From Athripsodes cinereus (taxonomy: Eukaryota; Arthropoda; Insecta; Trichoptera; Leptoceridae): 64,000 nt of DNA. Position 1 is the first letter of the stretch. The number at the start of each line of letters is the position of its first letter. A program made the translations under genes and the position numbers. Positions 25,257-36,565 of the stretch are shown here, piece by piece. Under the pieces are notes generated by a model that worked only from the letters and a program-made list of their open reading frames with translations, did not search any database and was not told the origin of the DNA. The stretch covers positions 9,672,001 through 9,736,000 of the forward strand of contig OX388318.1 in NCBI GenBank assembly GCA_947579605.1, written 5' to 3'.

Positions 25257-26132
25257 TATTTTGGGGGAGGATGTGCTGGACCTTCTCGTGGTCTCCCCCG
25301 TGAGTAGCGCAATAAAAGAGGTAAATAAATGAAAAACTTAAACCAAGAGAATAAAGAAACGAAATCGAGCGAAAGAAAATGAAAATGAAAAAGCGTGAAA
25401 CGAACCAGCACATTCGAGGCGGTTGAACTTCGAAAGACCTCACGACCAAACCGGTGAAAAAAGGTCCTTTTAAGGGTCAAAACAACGAACACAATAGTGG
25501 GAAAAATAGAAATAATAACACTAGAAATGAGAATAGTTTTACCAAAAATGACGACCTGCAGAAAACAGGAAAACTTTTTAGAATTGGACAGGTGAATGTT
25601 GAGGGATTAACCAGAGCAAAGGCCGAAATCGTTTAAAAAATCATGAAAGAAGTGGATGTGATAGCTTTACAGGAGACTCATGTTGTGCAGAAGGACACGC
25701 ATAAGCTGGATATTCCGGGATTTGCAATCATTGCTAGCAAGGGACATAATAAACATGGAATGGCCACATATGTTAGGGCAGAGCTTGAGAATGAGTCCTT
25801 CATGACGGACGAGAGTGATTACCACATAAGTATTAAGGTACGTGACTTTACTGTGGTAAATGTCTACAAACCGACTTCACGAGGATGGACAGTTGAAGTT
25901 CTGCCCAGTAACGCACAATTTAATTAAAAATAAGTGCCACGAAGATCATTTCACAATTAAAACTATACTGGTAATAAACCATTTTTCGTAATTTACTGGA
26001 GTTTTCACATCTTCGTAAATGGATCTTAAGAATACTGCTCCAGTAACATTTCATCAATACAACCAACAAATAGTAAAAACTACCTTTTTATAAATTTCTT
26101 AAAATTTTATAAATCATTATGTATTCTCTCAC

Positions 26133-26256
26133 CATAGATTGTATTCTTCGGATTAATGGGAAGATTCATCTTAGCTTCTTCGCCAACCAAGATACCAGAG
26201 TCGGTGAATGAAACACATGACGGAGTTGTTCTTTGGCCTTGCTCATTACAACCATT
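26133..26256 (-). pseudogene. Hsp70-family nucleotide-binding-domain fragment trapped in a LINE
   Basis: The minus strand encodes [18 protein letters not shown], then [20 protein letters not shown], which aligns with the Hsp70 segment around NDQGNRTTPSYVAFTD...LIGDAAK...NPKNTVFD. At 26133 it ends with ATG|GTGAGA, an authentic-looking donor in the right place for phase-1 splicing of the following Asp codon. About 215 bp of AT-rich sequence (25918-26132) follows on that strand. The whole 330-bp insert interrupts the LINE endonuclease. It looks like genomic, intron-containing Hsp70-family DNA, not a processed cDNA. Confidence 0.65.
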
Positions 26257-27456
26257 ATAGGTGACTTTAATTCTAGAAACACACAATGGGGTTATACTTC
26301 TGATGATAGGGATGGAGAAATGTTGGCAGAATGGGCTCAGCTGAATAACATGCATATCTTATATGATTCGAAGCAGGGGGGAACTTTCTTGTCTGCACGA
26401 TGGGATACCGTAACATCTCCAGATCTATGTTTTGTCACGACCACCAGGACGGGAAACCCTATGATGGCAAGCAAGGAAATACTTAAGCGATTTCCTAGAA
26501 GTAGACACTCACCAGTTATAGTTACGATAGGCCTGCAAATCCCCGTAATCAACCAACCAAAGCTTTATAGATGGAACTTGAGAAAAGCAAATTGGGAGGG
26601 ATATACTGCATACATAGAGAGTATAGTGAACAGAATAAAGCCTGAATTAAGTAACTATTCGAGATTTGAAAACCTGATAATGAATGCTGCAAGAAAAACG
26701 ATACCTAGAGGATTTCGTAAGAATTATATCCCGGGATGGAATAAGGAGTGTGAAGAAGCTTTTGCAGATTACAAGAGCACTGGAACGGAAGGATCGGCTA
26801 ATGACCTAATAGATCTCCTAAATGACGAGAGACGTAAGAGATGGGTCGAAACCGTTGAACAGATGGATCTCACTCATTCTAGCCGAAAGAGCTGGACTGT
26901 GCTTCGCAAACTGGCGTCAGCACCACAAACTAAGAGAGAGAGAGCTGTTAATGTGAATCAGGTGGCGGAGAACATATTCAAAACAAGTAACATCAAGCCT
27001 AACACAAAACATAAACTCTCTACACGCAACCAGATAAAAGATGAAATCATGAAGTGCCCTTCGCATACCCCGTGGGCGAATGAAGTGACCATCGATGAGG
27101 TAAAGTCAGGAATCAAACTCATAAAAAAAGGCAAGGCGGCGGGAAGTGATAATATCCTTCCAGATTTTCTGATCCACTTGGGTGACAGAGCATTAGAATG
27201 GATTGCTAAATTTTTCTCACTGGTTATAGATACAGGAAAAATACCAAAAACTTGGAAGGATGCCAAAGTTATCGCTATCCTGAAACCAGGTAAACCAGCT
27301 GAAGACCCGAAGAGTTATAGACCAATATCACTTTTGTCGGTTGTATACAAGCTTTTTGAAAGAGTATTGGCTACCAGGTACACCCCGGAAATAGAAAAAT
27401 TCTTACCGGTAGAGCAAGCGGGATTCCGAGAAGGACGCAGTACTATGAGCAGGTGA
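26233..27456 (+). pseudogene. LINE endonuclease/RT ORF fragment
   Basis: A 400-codon open frame: C-terminal half of the APE endonuclease ([13 protein letters not shown], then SPDLCFVTT and RSRHSPVIVTI), a linker, then RT fingers (GKAAGSDNILPDFLIHL, TWKDAKVIAILKPGK, YRPISLLS). It stops just before motif A because of a deletion. The first codons derive from the foreign insert, so the Met start is not genuine. Confidence 0.85.
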
Positions 27457-27959
27457 TTTCACTTACAACACATGTGGAAAATGGCATCAAATAGGAGAAT
27501 CAAGGTATACCTGGATGGGACCGTAAGTGACACAATGTTAATACAAAATGGCCTCCCACAAGGATCAGTTCTGTCACCCATTTTGTTCAATCTATACATA
27601 GCAGATGTACCACACTCAATATCAAGAAAATTTATATATGCAGATTAGTGATGTAACGAATATTCGCATTCGCGAATATTCGAATATTACAAAGTATTCG
27701 CATTCGCAAAAAAATATGCGAATGTTTTGCGAATATTATTTTTCTAATAAAGTATCTGGTCTGTTCCGTGTTGGCAGCATTTGTTGTATTGTTTCATGTT
27801 TTCGTTTGCTTGATAATGTTATTATTATTGGGAGAAGTATGCATTTGTGGAGATTTAATTTATATGCTTGCTTTAAGCATTGTACAACTGCTATGAGGTA
27901 TGAGTATAGGCCCCTACAATAATTTTATATACTATTTAGGGAATATTTATATCATACTA

Positions 27960-30745
27960 CAAGGTGAACCACGTTAAAGTATTCTATCAGAATTGTCGGG
28001 ATTGATGTCTAAGATCGAGGAATTTAGAGAAAACTTATTTGCAAATAATTATGATATAATTGTTCTGACGGAAACTTGGCTAAATTGTGGCATTTTTGAT
28101 AGCAATCATTTTCAAAACGAATGTACAGTTTACCGAAAGGATAGGGATTTCATGTTGAGTGTTAAAAGGAATGGAGGTGGGGTCTTAATTGCTGTGAGTC
28201 GTTCTTGTTTGGGATGATGTTGGTGAAATTATTTTTACCAGTATTCGTTTTTCATCGGCAACACATAGTTCCATGGAAAATGCTCATTGCTACTGGGTGT
28301 AGTATATATACCGCCTTCCACATCCTTGGATACTTAAAACATCTTTTTTAAAAGTATATCTGAACGTTTAATCAGCTATAACAACAAAACGGACATTTGT
28401 CTTATTGGAGATTTCAATATCCCAACAATCCAATGGATAAAAGACCCTGATATTGAGTCAATCTTTGTTCCGTATTCTTATTCGGGTCATGTTGCGCAGT
28501 ATTTGATAGAATCTATATCTTTTCTCAATATGTTTCAGTATAACGGAATTTATAACAGCAATCAAGTTATCTTAGATTTAGTTCTTTCAACTATTCCGTG
28601 TTCTGTTACCAGATGTGACGCTCCACTGGTTGGTGAGGATTCACACCATCCTTCACTGTTGATAGATTATGAGTTTGAAATTGCTGAGGATTTGTCTCGA
28701 AATAATATGATCCAGAAATTGAATTACCTACTTTAAGTCAAACTTTTCGGAAATAAATTTCGAACTACCAAAGTGTTGATTGGGTCAGCGTTTTGGGAAA
28801 CGGACTGGTGAATGAGATGGTTGAATCGTTTTATGGTTATGTTTTGCCGATGATTGAGAAGCATACACCTATGAAGAGGGTGTCCCTCTAGTAAAACTGT
28901 TTTGTTGTTTAAGAGAAAGTCCAAGGCTTGGCATAAGTGGAAGACGTACCGTAATGATTCTGACTACAATTTATTTTCTCAACTAAGAGCTCAGTTTAAG
29001 TTGTCGCAGAATCACGATTATAGGTTTTTTGTTAATACCACTGAGAAGTCACTTAAGGGCAATGTCAAGTTTTTCTTTTCGTTCGTGAACTTCCTTAAAG
29101 AATCTAGAGGCTATCCAAGGGTAATGGGTGACGGTCACCAGACTTTGAGCGATCCAAAGGGAGTTTCGAACTTGTTTTCGTCGTTTTTTGGTTCTGTATT
29201 TTCACTGAATAATTTACATGATTCTAATACTGAAGAATCGGAAAATATTTAACTAACTGATGTTTATCCACAGTTAACATCTTGAAATCTGATATTTATA
29301 AACGTTTATTAGGTATAGATGAGACAAAATGAGTTGGCCCTGATGGTACCAATAGAGCACCAATTATATTAAAGAGATGTGCAAGTCATTTAACCAAGCC
29401 ACTGTATCTGATATTGATTAGGAGTTTACAAAAAGGGTGCTTTCCATGCAAATGGAAGATGGCTAGTATTACTCCTTTGCATAAATCTGGCAGCAAATCG
29501 GACGTTCGTAACTACAGACCAATTTCAATTCTGTCACCTATTTCAAAAATATTTGAGGGTATTGTTCGTGAAAAGATGACTTTTTCCTGAAGCTGTATCT
29601 TCTTGTAGAGCAGCATGGGTTCACGAGTGGAAGATCGACAGTAACAAATCTGATTTCATACACTGATTTTCTTTTCTCAGCTTTGAACAATCGTATACAA
29701 GTTGAATGCAATTTACTTATACCGAATTTCAAAAGGCATTTAAAAAAGTAGATCATCGACTATTGATAAAGAAGTTAGAATTTCATGGAATTCATGGGAA
29801 TCTTCTAAGGTGGATTGACTCATATATTTCTGATAGATTGATGACAGTTAAACTTAACGGTTACTCATTTTGGAGTGTCAGTGTTTCATTTGGTGTCCCT
29901 CAGGGGTCTGTTTTGGGTCCTTTACGTTTCACAATATTCATAAACGACATAAAACAGTGCTTTAAACACTCAGAGCTCATATTATTTGCGAACGACTTAA
30001 AAATATACCATCAAATTCAATCATTGTCTGACTGTGAAATGCTCAACGAGGACTTGGGAAGACTACACGAGTACTGTAACAGAAATAACTGGCACTTGAA
30101 TCTGGAGAAGTGTAATCTGATCTCTTTTATCAAAAATAGAAACAAAATTCGATATACTTACAATATCCATAATCATGATTTAAAAGAAGGCAATAAGATT
30201 AGAGATTTAGGTGTGGTGTTTGATTCTGAGCTTCACTTTGATGATCACGTGAACAAAATTATCGAAGAGAGCAATAAAATACTGGGATTTATTCTGAAAT
30301 CTACAAAGTCATTTAGGTTATATGAATCGTATTTGTACTTGTACTTATCGTTGATTCGCTCCAAGCTGGAGTTCTGTTCCTCCGTATGGAATCCACATTT
30401 TAAGAAATATGTCGATCAAGTTGAGAGAACTCAGTCTTAATTCATTCGTTTGATTAGGAAGAGATTGCATTATCCTGTGATTATTAAAGATTTGCCTAAA
30501 TTGGAATTAAGAAGAGTTTTGCTGGATGCATACAACCTGAGAAAAATATGCTTGTCCGAATACGATGTGCCTAATATTTTAGATATGATTAATTTTAGAA
30601 TGCCTACTTTCACAAGATCTTGTTTTCCGTTCTACATTAAAAAAACAAAAAAACTATTGCAGGCTCAAGAAACCTTGTTTATGGGTCAGGCCGTAGATTT
30701 TGCCACTTTTTTTTCATATCTCGTGTCTCCTTGAGATATTTTATT
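27960..30745 (+). mobile_element. Degenerate LINE with mutated RT catalytic motif
   Basis: Pieces in three frames reconstruct endonuclease (NCRGLMSKIEEFRENLFANN, IVLTETWLN, LIGDFNIPTIQW, SHHPSLLIDY), linker, and RT (YRPISILSPISKIFE, EFQKAFKKVDH motif A, GVPQGSVLGPLRFTIFIND motif B). The catalytic F-A-D-D is FANDLKIY here: the first catalytic Asp is Asn. A stop at 30438 separates the C-terminal part (30450-30734). It belongs to the same general group as the LINE at 39.2-43.8 kb. It is inactive. Confidence 0.85.
29706..30440 (+). pseudogene. LINE RT fragment, FADD changed to FAND
   Basis: A 244-codon frame containing RT motif A, motif B and motif C. Motif C reads LILFANDLKIYH. Loss of this Asp abolishes metal binding in reverse transcriptases of this family. 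Downstream it keeps NWHLNLEKCNLISF (motif D), IRDLGVVFDSELHF (motif E) and the thumb. Confidence 0.85.
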
Positions 30746-31690
30746 TTTTATGGTATATAGAGATATTCTAATTATAGAATATTGAAACATGTTGTATAAA
30801 CAAACCACACAATATAATTTCGCATCGATTTTATTAATAGTAAAGTGGAAAAATAATGATTTGTACCAAAAAACACATTTTTTCCCAAAAAATCGCGTGT
30901 CTCCTCTACTACGTAAGACAGATTTACTTAATATTTTGAAGTTGTTATTATGCCTACAGTTATAATAATAACTTTTCCAAAACCATCATTAAATTGGCTT
31001 ATTTTTTATATATTATTATATGTATATAATTGCTTATTTCTTTATATAATTAAAGTTTTTTGTTGATGTACCGGGTTTTTGATTTTATGTAACTTTTTTT
31101 TATGTAACGGAATTTGAGAACTATTATTTGCATAAAATCACGTGGTAGAATAATTTTTATCTAGTAATATCACCAAAGAAAACTGTCATGCAGTGGTCCA
31201 TGCACCAGCTGCTATTTTGTTAGAGTAATCTAATTGTTTGTCGGTGCGGTCGGGCATCGTCACGTCGTTACATAGATTGTTTTTGAAGATATCATCGTAA
31301 GTAAGACACATTCTTATCAAAATTATATTGCAAACTATAGTTAAAGATTAAAGTAATCATGTGATGGTGATTTAAGCTAGAAATACATGTGTTTTCATTG
31401 ATTAAAGACCAAAATAGAGAGTTTATGTAACGGCTATGTAACGCTTATGTAACACGTTACACAAAAATTAATGTAACGTTACATAAAATCATCAGTAAAG
31501 TTCAGTTTACATCAAACACTTTCATTAACACATAGCCATGCGAATACAGATATGACGGGACAACAAGAAGTTGTAGAAAATAGCTAAGTAGTCGTAAAAT
31601 TTAATTCGCAAAAGAGAGCTATGCACTATATTGGGCCGGTTACAGAAATCAATTAGAAACATAGTTACAAAGCAATTTTTTACGCAATAA
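30746..31690. other. Interval between two LINEs inside the hAT block
   Basis: No ORF. The stretch at 31424-31492 is a dense cluster of ATGTAAC/GTTACAT motifs, also seen near 31075-31110 and again at 35420-35482. Together they look like subterminal repeats of a further, unrecognised transposon that was split by the RTE-type LINE. Confidence 0.4.
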
Positions 31691-31694
31691 AGGT

Positions 31695-34600
31695 AGAGGA
31701 ATATTTTCTTCAGGGGGGACAAACGGGGTTGATTACTGACCAACGGACCTGTCGTGCGCTTTACGAAGCAAACCATAGGCACCGGGGTACTAGTCATCCT
31801 CATTTCCGATTTTCACCTCCACGTGGTGTCCTCTGGTAACTTGGGGTGGGTACGGGGGGTTGGGGGCACTTGTGTCACAGCGACTCGTATAACCTTAAGG
31901 CCAACGAAAACGGAAGACTCACCAACACGCTTTGCAAGCGCGGTGTTTTATTGCTAAAAACCCCTATGGACAGACAACAAAAGAAATGGCCCTCAGTTCC
32001 CAGTAGTCTGCCAACCTCTGGCCAAGGCAGCGGCCAGGTAAAGGCGCAGACAGAGGGTGCTAAGAATCCCTGGGTGATTTCAGGCTGCCGCGTGAAACTT
32101 GACCTAGCCACATACAATATAAGGACACTGAGAACGGAAGACCGCCTAATAGAACTTGAAGAAGAACTAAAGAAAATCAAATGGGATATACTTGGTTTGT
32201 CAGAAGTGAAACGTCGAGGAGAAGGCTGCATGACTCTTAAATCTGGACACATGTTTTATCACAAAGGACTAGATGATATCACACATGGTGGAGTAGGATT
32301 CCTTATACATAAAAGATTCGTTAAACAAATCACAACAATTCAGAGTGTATCAGAGAGAGTCATATATCTTATCCTGAAACTAAATTCCCGATACTCCGTA
32401 AAAATTGTTCAGGTGTATGCACCCACCTCCGACTCTTCTAATGAAGAAATCGAAGAATTTTACGACGACATAAACAAAGGTTTACGAGAAAATCTGACAC
32501 ATTACACATTGATCATCGGAGATTTTAATGCTAAACTAGGGAAGAGAGAAGATATACTTGAAGTGAACATTGGTACACATGGTTGTGGACTGCGCAACGA
32601 AAGAGGAAGACTACTGATGAATTTCTTACAAGAGCAGCGTATGTTTGCTATGAATACATTTTTCCAAAAGAAGCAAAATAGGAAATGGACATGGATGAGC
32701 CCAAATGGACACACAAGAAATGAAATAGACTATATAATATCAAGTCATAAGTGTGTCGTACAGGATGTCAGTGTTCTAAACTCATTCTCAACTGGTAGCG
32801 ATCATAGACTCTTAAGAGCAAAGATCACTATTAACACTAAGTTAGAAAGAGTAAAGCTTATGAAATCAAGACGCTCTGGAGATGTTGGGAAACTTATACA
32901 GAACAATAGAGAAAGTTACGAGAAGTGTATAAATGAAGAACTCTCTAAAAGACCTCTAAACATAGGTGACCCACTAAACACTGTATATCGGAACATCAAA
33001 GAAACCATTCAAAAAACTATTGAAAGTATGAAGATTGTTAAAAAGTCTGAAGAAAAGATATCACCACCAACCAGAAAACTTTTGGAACAGAGACGACAAA
33101 TGAGAAAAGAGAAAAAATATTCAACACCTGAGTATAAGCAGCTCCACAAGAAAATAAGGAAAGAACTAAGAAGAGATGTGGCAAACTACAATGAGAAACT
33201 CATTCAGCGTATCATAATGGAAAATGGTGGGACAAAAGTATTCCAGAAGAAACTGGCCAGCGGAAGACAGAATATTATAGCTTTGTACAGAGAAGATGGA
33301 AGTATCTGTAGTAACCTCTCGGAACTGCCGAAAGTTGCTGAAGCTTTCTATAAGAAGCTGTACTCGATTCAAGTTCCAGAAGAAAGAAGCAATATATCGA
33401 AACCCTTAATCATGAATGTTGGATCAGAGGATATTCCTGAGGTGACTAAAGATGAAGTGCTCCATGCCATGCATAAAATGAAGAATAATAAGTCACCGGG
33501 TGAGGATGGAATAGTCATTGAGGCCATTAAACTTGGAGGAGATACCCTTATCGACATAATAACAGCACTATTTAATAAATGCCTGGATAGTGAGACAATC
33601 CCGATTGAGTGGAACAATGCTTCAATCATTCTTTTACATAAAAAGGGAGATAATAAAAGGCTGGAAAACTACAGACCTATAAGTTTGCTTTCACATTTGT
33701 ATAAACTGTTCACACGTATTATTAATAACAGACTTACGACAAAGCTAGATGGGTACCAGCCAAGGGAACAGGCAGGCTTCCGCAAGGGATTTGGAACAAG
33801 TGATCATCTTCAGACCCTAAAGAATGTGATTCAAAAGCACAGCGAGTATAATATGCCACTAACCCTCGCATTTATAGACTTTGAGAAGGCCTTTGATTCC
33901 ATTGAAATCTGGGCTGTTATGCGAGGACTGAACAATTGTCGAGTCGATCACAGATATTCAAATCTCCTTAAAAACATATATAACAATGCCACCTCCACTA
34001 TCCAACTCCATGAACCATCTAACAAAATTGATATCAAAAGAGGAATTAGACAAGGAGACACCATTTCCCCGAAGTTGTTCACATTGGCATTGGAGGATGT
34101 TTTCCGCAGGCTTGATTGGGATCAGTATGGTATCAATGTCGACGGGGAAAGACTGACAAACCTCAGATTCGCTGATGACATAGTACTCTTTGCCAATACA
34201 GAGGAAGAAATCGCTGTAATGTTAACCGATCTTAAAAACGAATGCAGCAAAGTGGGATTAAAAATGAACATGAGTAAGACAAAAATTATGTCCACCTCAG
34301 AATTAACCCAACCGATTACAATCGAGGGTCAAAACATTGCAAGAGTTGAGTCCTATGTCTATTTGGGTCACACTGTAAAATTGGGAAGGGATAATATGGA
34401 AGCTGAACTGGAAAGACGAAGAGCTTTAGGATGGGCTGCATTCGGCAAGCTATCACATGTCCTAAAATCCCGAAATATTCCCATCCACCTTAAGGAAAGA
34501 ACATTTGATGCGTGTATACTTCCTGTGCTCACCTATGGATTTGAGACATCCGCTTTAACAAAGAGGATAATACACAAACTCCGAGTGACACAGAGAGCAA

Positions 34601-34965
34601 TGGAGAGAAGGATGCTGAACATCTCGCTCAGAGATCGCAAAACAAATGTTTGGATACGGGAAAGGACCAAGGTAACAGATGTGGCTCAAAGGATCGCGGA
34701 GTTAAAGTGGAACTGGGCAGGTCATGTGGCGCGTATGTCTGATGATAGATGGACGAAGAAAGTGCTGGACTGGAGGCCTAGAACAGGACGCAGAAGCGTA
34801 GGTAGGCCCCAAACAAGATGGTCCGATGATATTAAAAGAGTGGCGGGCCTGCACTGGAGGAGAGTTGCGTCCAACAGAAATTTATGGAAGTCCAAGAGGG
34901 AGGCCTTTGTTCAATACTGGACACAAGAAGAAGGCTGAGGTAAGGTAAGGTAATATTTTCTTGGC
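31695..34965 (+). mobile_element. RTE-type LINE with intact ORF
   Basis: One long uninterrupted ORF with APE endonuclease and RT, and a short 3' end immediately after the stop that finishes in GGTAA repeats (34939-34953), as is usual in the RTE clade. There is no ORF1 with zinc knuckles. It lies within the hAT-bounded block at 27.6-36.8 kb. It is the best preserved RT ORF in the window, together with that at 40.2-43 kb. Confidence 0.85.
31966..34938 (+). CDS. RTE-clade endonuclease-reverse transcriptase, intact
   Basis: The frame is open from 31846, but the first ATG is at 31966, giving 990 residues. The endonuclease begins near residue 45 (KLDLATYNIRTLRTEDRL, then LGLSEVKRRGEG, GDFNAKLG, EIDYIISS and GSDHRLLRA: the expected Asn, Glu, Asp, Asp, His residues). 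RT follows: NNKSPGEDGI, NYRPISLLSHLYKLFTRII, FIDFEKAFDS (A), GIRQGDTISPKLF (B) and RFADDIVLFANTEEE (C). The C-terminus carries WNWAGHVARM and RPQTRWSDDIKRV, typical of RTE elements. No stop, frameshift or lost catalytic residue was seen, so it could encode a working enzyme. Confidence 0.88.
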   Translation: MDRQQKKWPSVPSSLPTSGQGSGQVKAQTEGAKNPWVISGCRVKLDLATYNIRTLRTEDRLIELEEELKKIKWDILGLSEVKRRGEGCMTLKSGHMFYHKGLDDITHGGVGFLIHKRFVKQITTIQSVSERVIYLILKLNSRYSVKIVQVYAPTSDSSNEEIEEFYDDINKGLRENLTHYTLIIGDFNAKLGKREDILEVNIGTHGCGLRNERGRLLMNFLQEQRMFAMNTFFQKKQNRKWTWMSPNGHTRNEIDYIISSHKCVVQDVSVLNSFSTGSDHRLLRAKITINTKLERVKLMKSRRSGDVGKLIQNNRESYEKCINEELSKRPLNIGDPLNTVYRNIKETIQKTIESMKIVKKSEEKISPPTRKLLEQRRQMRKEKKYSTPEYKQLHKKIRKELRRDVANYNEKLIQRIIMENGGTKVFQKKLASGRQNIIALYREDGSICSNLSELPKVAEAFYKKLYSIQVPEERSNISKPLIMNVGSEDIPEVTKDEVLHAMHKMKNNKSPGEDGIVIEAIKLGGDTLIDIITALFNKCLDSETIPIEWNNASIILLHKKGDNKRLENYRPISLLSHLYKLFTRIINNRLTTKLDGYQPREQAGFRKGFGTSDHLQTLKNVIQKHSEYNMPLTLAFIDFEKAFDSIEIWAVMRGLNNCRVDHRYSNLLKNIYNNATSTIQLHEPSNKIDIKRGIRQGDTISPKLFTLALEDVFRRLDWDQYGINVDGERLTNLRFADDIVLFANTEEEIAVMLTDLKNECSKVGLKMNMSKTKIMSTSELTQPITIEGQNIARVESYVYLGHTVKLGRDNMEAELERRRALGWAAFGKLSHVLKSRNIPIHLKERTFDACILPVLTYGFETSALTKRIIHKLRVTQRAMERRMLNISLRDRKTNVWIRERTKVTDVAQRIAELKWNWAGHVARMSDDRWTKKVLDWRPRTGRRSVGRPQTRWSDDIKRVAGLHWRRVASNRNLWKSKREAFVQYWTQEEG

Positions 34966-35123
34966 GTAATACTGACGATTCTTCAATAGTATAATATGAT
35001 CGGAATTTCGAAAAAAAATTACCAGGCCCATTATCTAAAAGAAGATGGTTCAAGGCGTTCGACATATCGAAAATAAATGTCAAAATTAAATAAAAAAAAA
35101 TTAAAAAAAAAATGTAACAACCT

Positions 35124-35350
35124 TATTTATTTATTTATTTATTATTTATTTATTATTGCAATAAACGGCTTTCGCCTTTTACAGTTTTTAAAAAGTACAA
35201 ACAATTTTTTACATACATTACAAGCGTAATATAATATAACATCTCTTTCCGTGATCAGACTAAATATTACAATATTTACATAGTAGCTGTAGCTTACTAT
35301 GTATCCGTAACTACAATAATAACATAAAAAATAGTAAACATGCATTACCA
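35124..35350 (-). mobile_element. LINE 3' end fragment
   Basis: On the minus strand it ends with ggcgaaagccgtttattgc followed by an (AAT/AAAT)n tail. The same terminal hairpin-like motif (aaaggcgatagccgttt) immediately precedes the poly(A) tail of the LINE at 39.2 kb, so both are 3' ends of one LINE family. The copy is severely 5'-truncated. Confidence 0.6.
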
Positions 35351-35639
35351 ATTTTAATCACGTATTGTTCTATTTTTCTCCCTGTAAATTTAACTTATGA
35401 GAACTTAGCTTTACAATTTTATGTAACATTTTTGTGTAACGTTTTTGTTATCGTTACATATATTCTATGTAACACTTTATGTCACTTTGTGGCAAAATTC
35501 ACGGCCTGACCCTTATAGAATGTGCGATACTTACAATAAGAACTTTTCACAGTGCGATATGGCTGGTATATCGAACCATGGATTTAAGCGACTTATCGGT
35601 CGTCACGTTTTTGGTCCTGGGCCTGTCTCGGAGGTGAGC

Positions 35640-36075
35640 TAAATACCCCCCCCCTTTCCCAATTTCCTTTTTAAAGAGCCAATTACGTCAGGTTTGTGAG
35701 AAAAGAGAGTAGAATAAGATGAAAAAAATAAAATATATGTTTGATAAAATGTGAAGTGTTTGGGATAGTATTTATTTTTAGTCTTTTTTAAATTTTTGAT
35801 TTTTCTTATTTTTAGACTTTTTTTGTATTGTTATTGCATACATTTGGGAAGTGTGAATGTGTTTGTGCGAATGAATGTATTATGTGTGTGTGAAATTGGG
35901 TGAGTGGGTGTATTGTGAATGAATGTATTGTGTGTAAGATTTTCTATAAGTGTTTTGTGTGTTATTGCTGAAGTGTGCACTGTTTGGATGTAAGACTATT
36001 GGAATGTTTTTGCACTTACATGTTTATATTTATGTCTTTCATCTGTTGTGTGCCATACAAATGAATAAATAAATA
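35640..36075 (+). repeat. Probable LINE 3'UTR remnant with (AAAT)n tail
   Basis: GT-rich, gene-free sequence (gtgtgtgtgaaattgggtga-type) ending at 36060-36077 in aataaataaataaat. The microsatellite tail suggests the 3' end of a plus-strand LINE. No coding sequence could be assigned. Confidence 0.35.
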
Positions 36076-36099
36076 AATCAGTAATTCGGATACTTACCC

Positions 36100-36565
36100 A
36101 GTACATTGTGGAAAAATGTACTTTTTTTAACTTTTATTAATAAAAAATATGTTTACAATGTCTATATTATTTTGCCTAATCCCTTATGGGGATTTTGGGC
36201 TGTGATCTCAACTATCTTACATTACAATAATAAAATTAAACGATCAAAAAATAAATATTGTACATATGTTATACGAGTACCTATAATAAATTCTGTCCGT
36301 CCCGCAAAGTCCAGAACAACCTGTGCCCAGCCCTTAGATCAACCATCGAGGATTTTTGTGTAATATGTATCCTTTAACCTTCTTTTTGAACTCCTCGATG
36401 GATTCGCATTACTTCAAACAGGCAGGCATGGGGTTCCAAACCTTGGGCAGCAACACATTGTCGGTCCTACGTCCATAGTCATTGTAAAATTTGTTAATGC
36501 GCAACAGTTTGTTAGCCACTGATCTAGTCTGTCTACCATGTGCTATTAAAAATCCGTCTTTAGGT
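36100..36565 (-). mobile_element. LINE C-terminal/3'UTR fragment
   Basis: The minus strand encodes a degraded piece with FKKKVKGY preceded by a region comparable to the 'FNSLP..v......FK..lk' terminus of jockey/CR1-type LINEs (KVWNPMPACLK in one frame). Stops are present. It lies near the right end of the hAT block. Confidence 0.4.

Noticed and set aside
26107..26355. A functional Hsp70 gene
   Set aside because: Only about 40 codons of the nucleotide-binding domain are present, flanked by LINE sequence on both sides.
31846..31965. N-terminal extension of the RTE ORF
   Set aside because: It begins at GTG; the first ATG is at 31966 and the conserved endonuclease starts after it.
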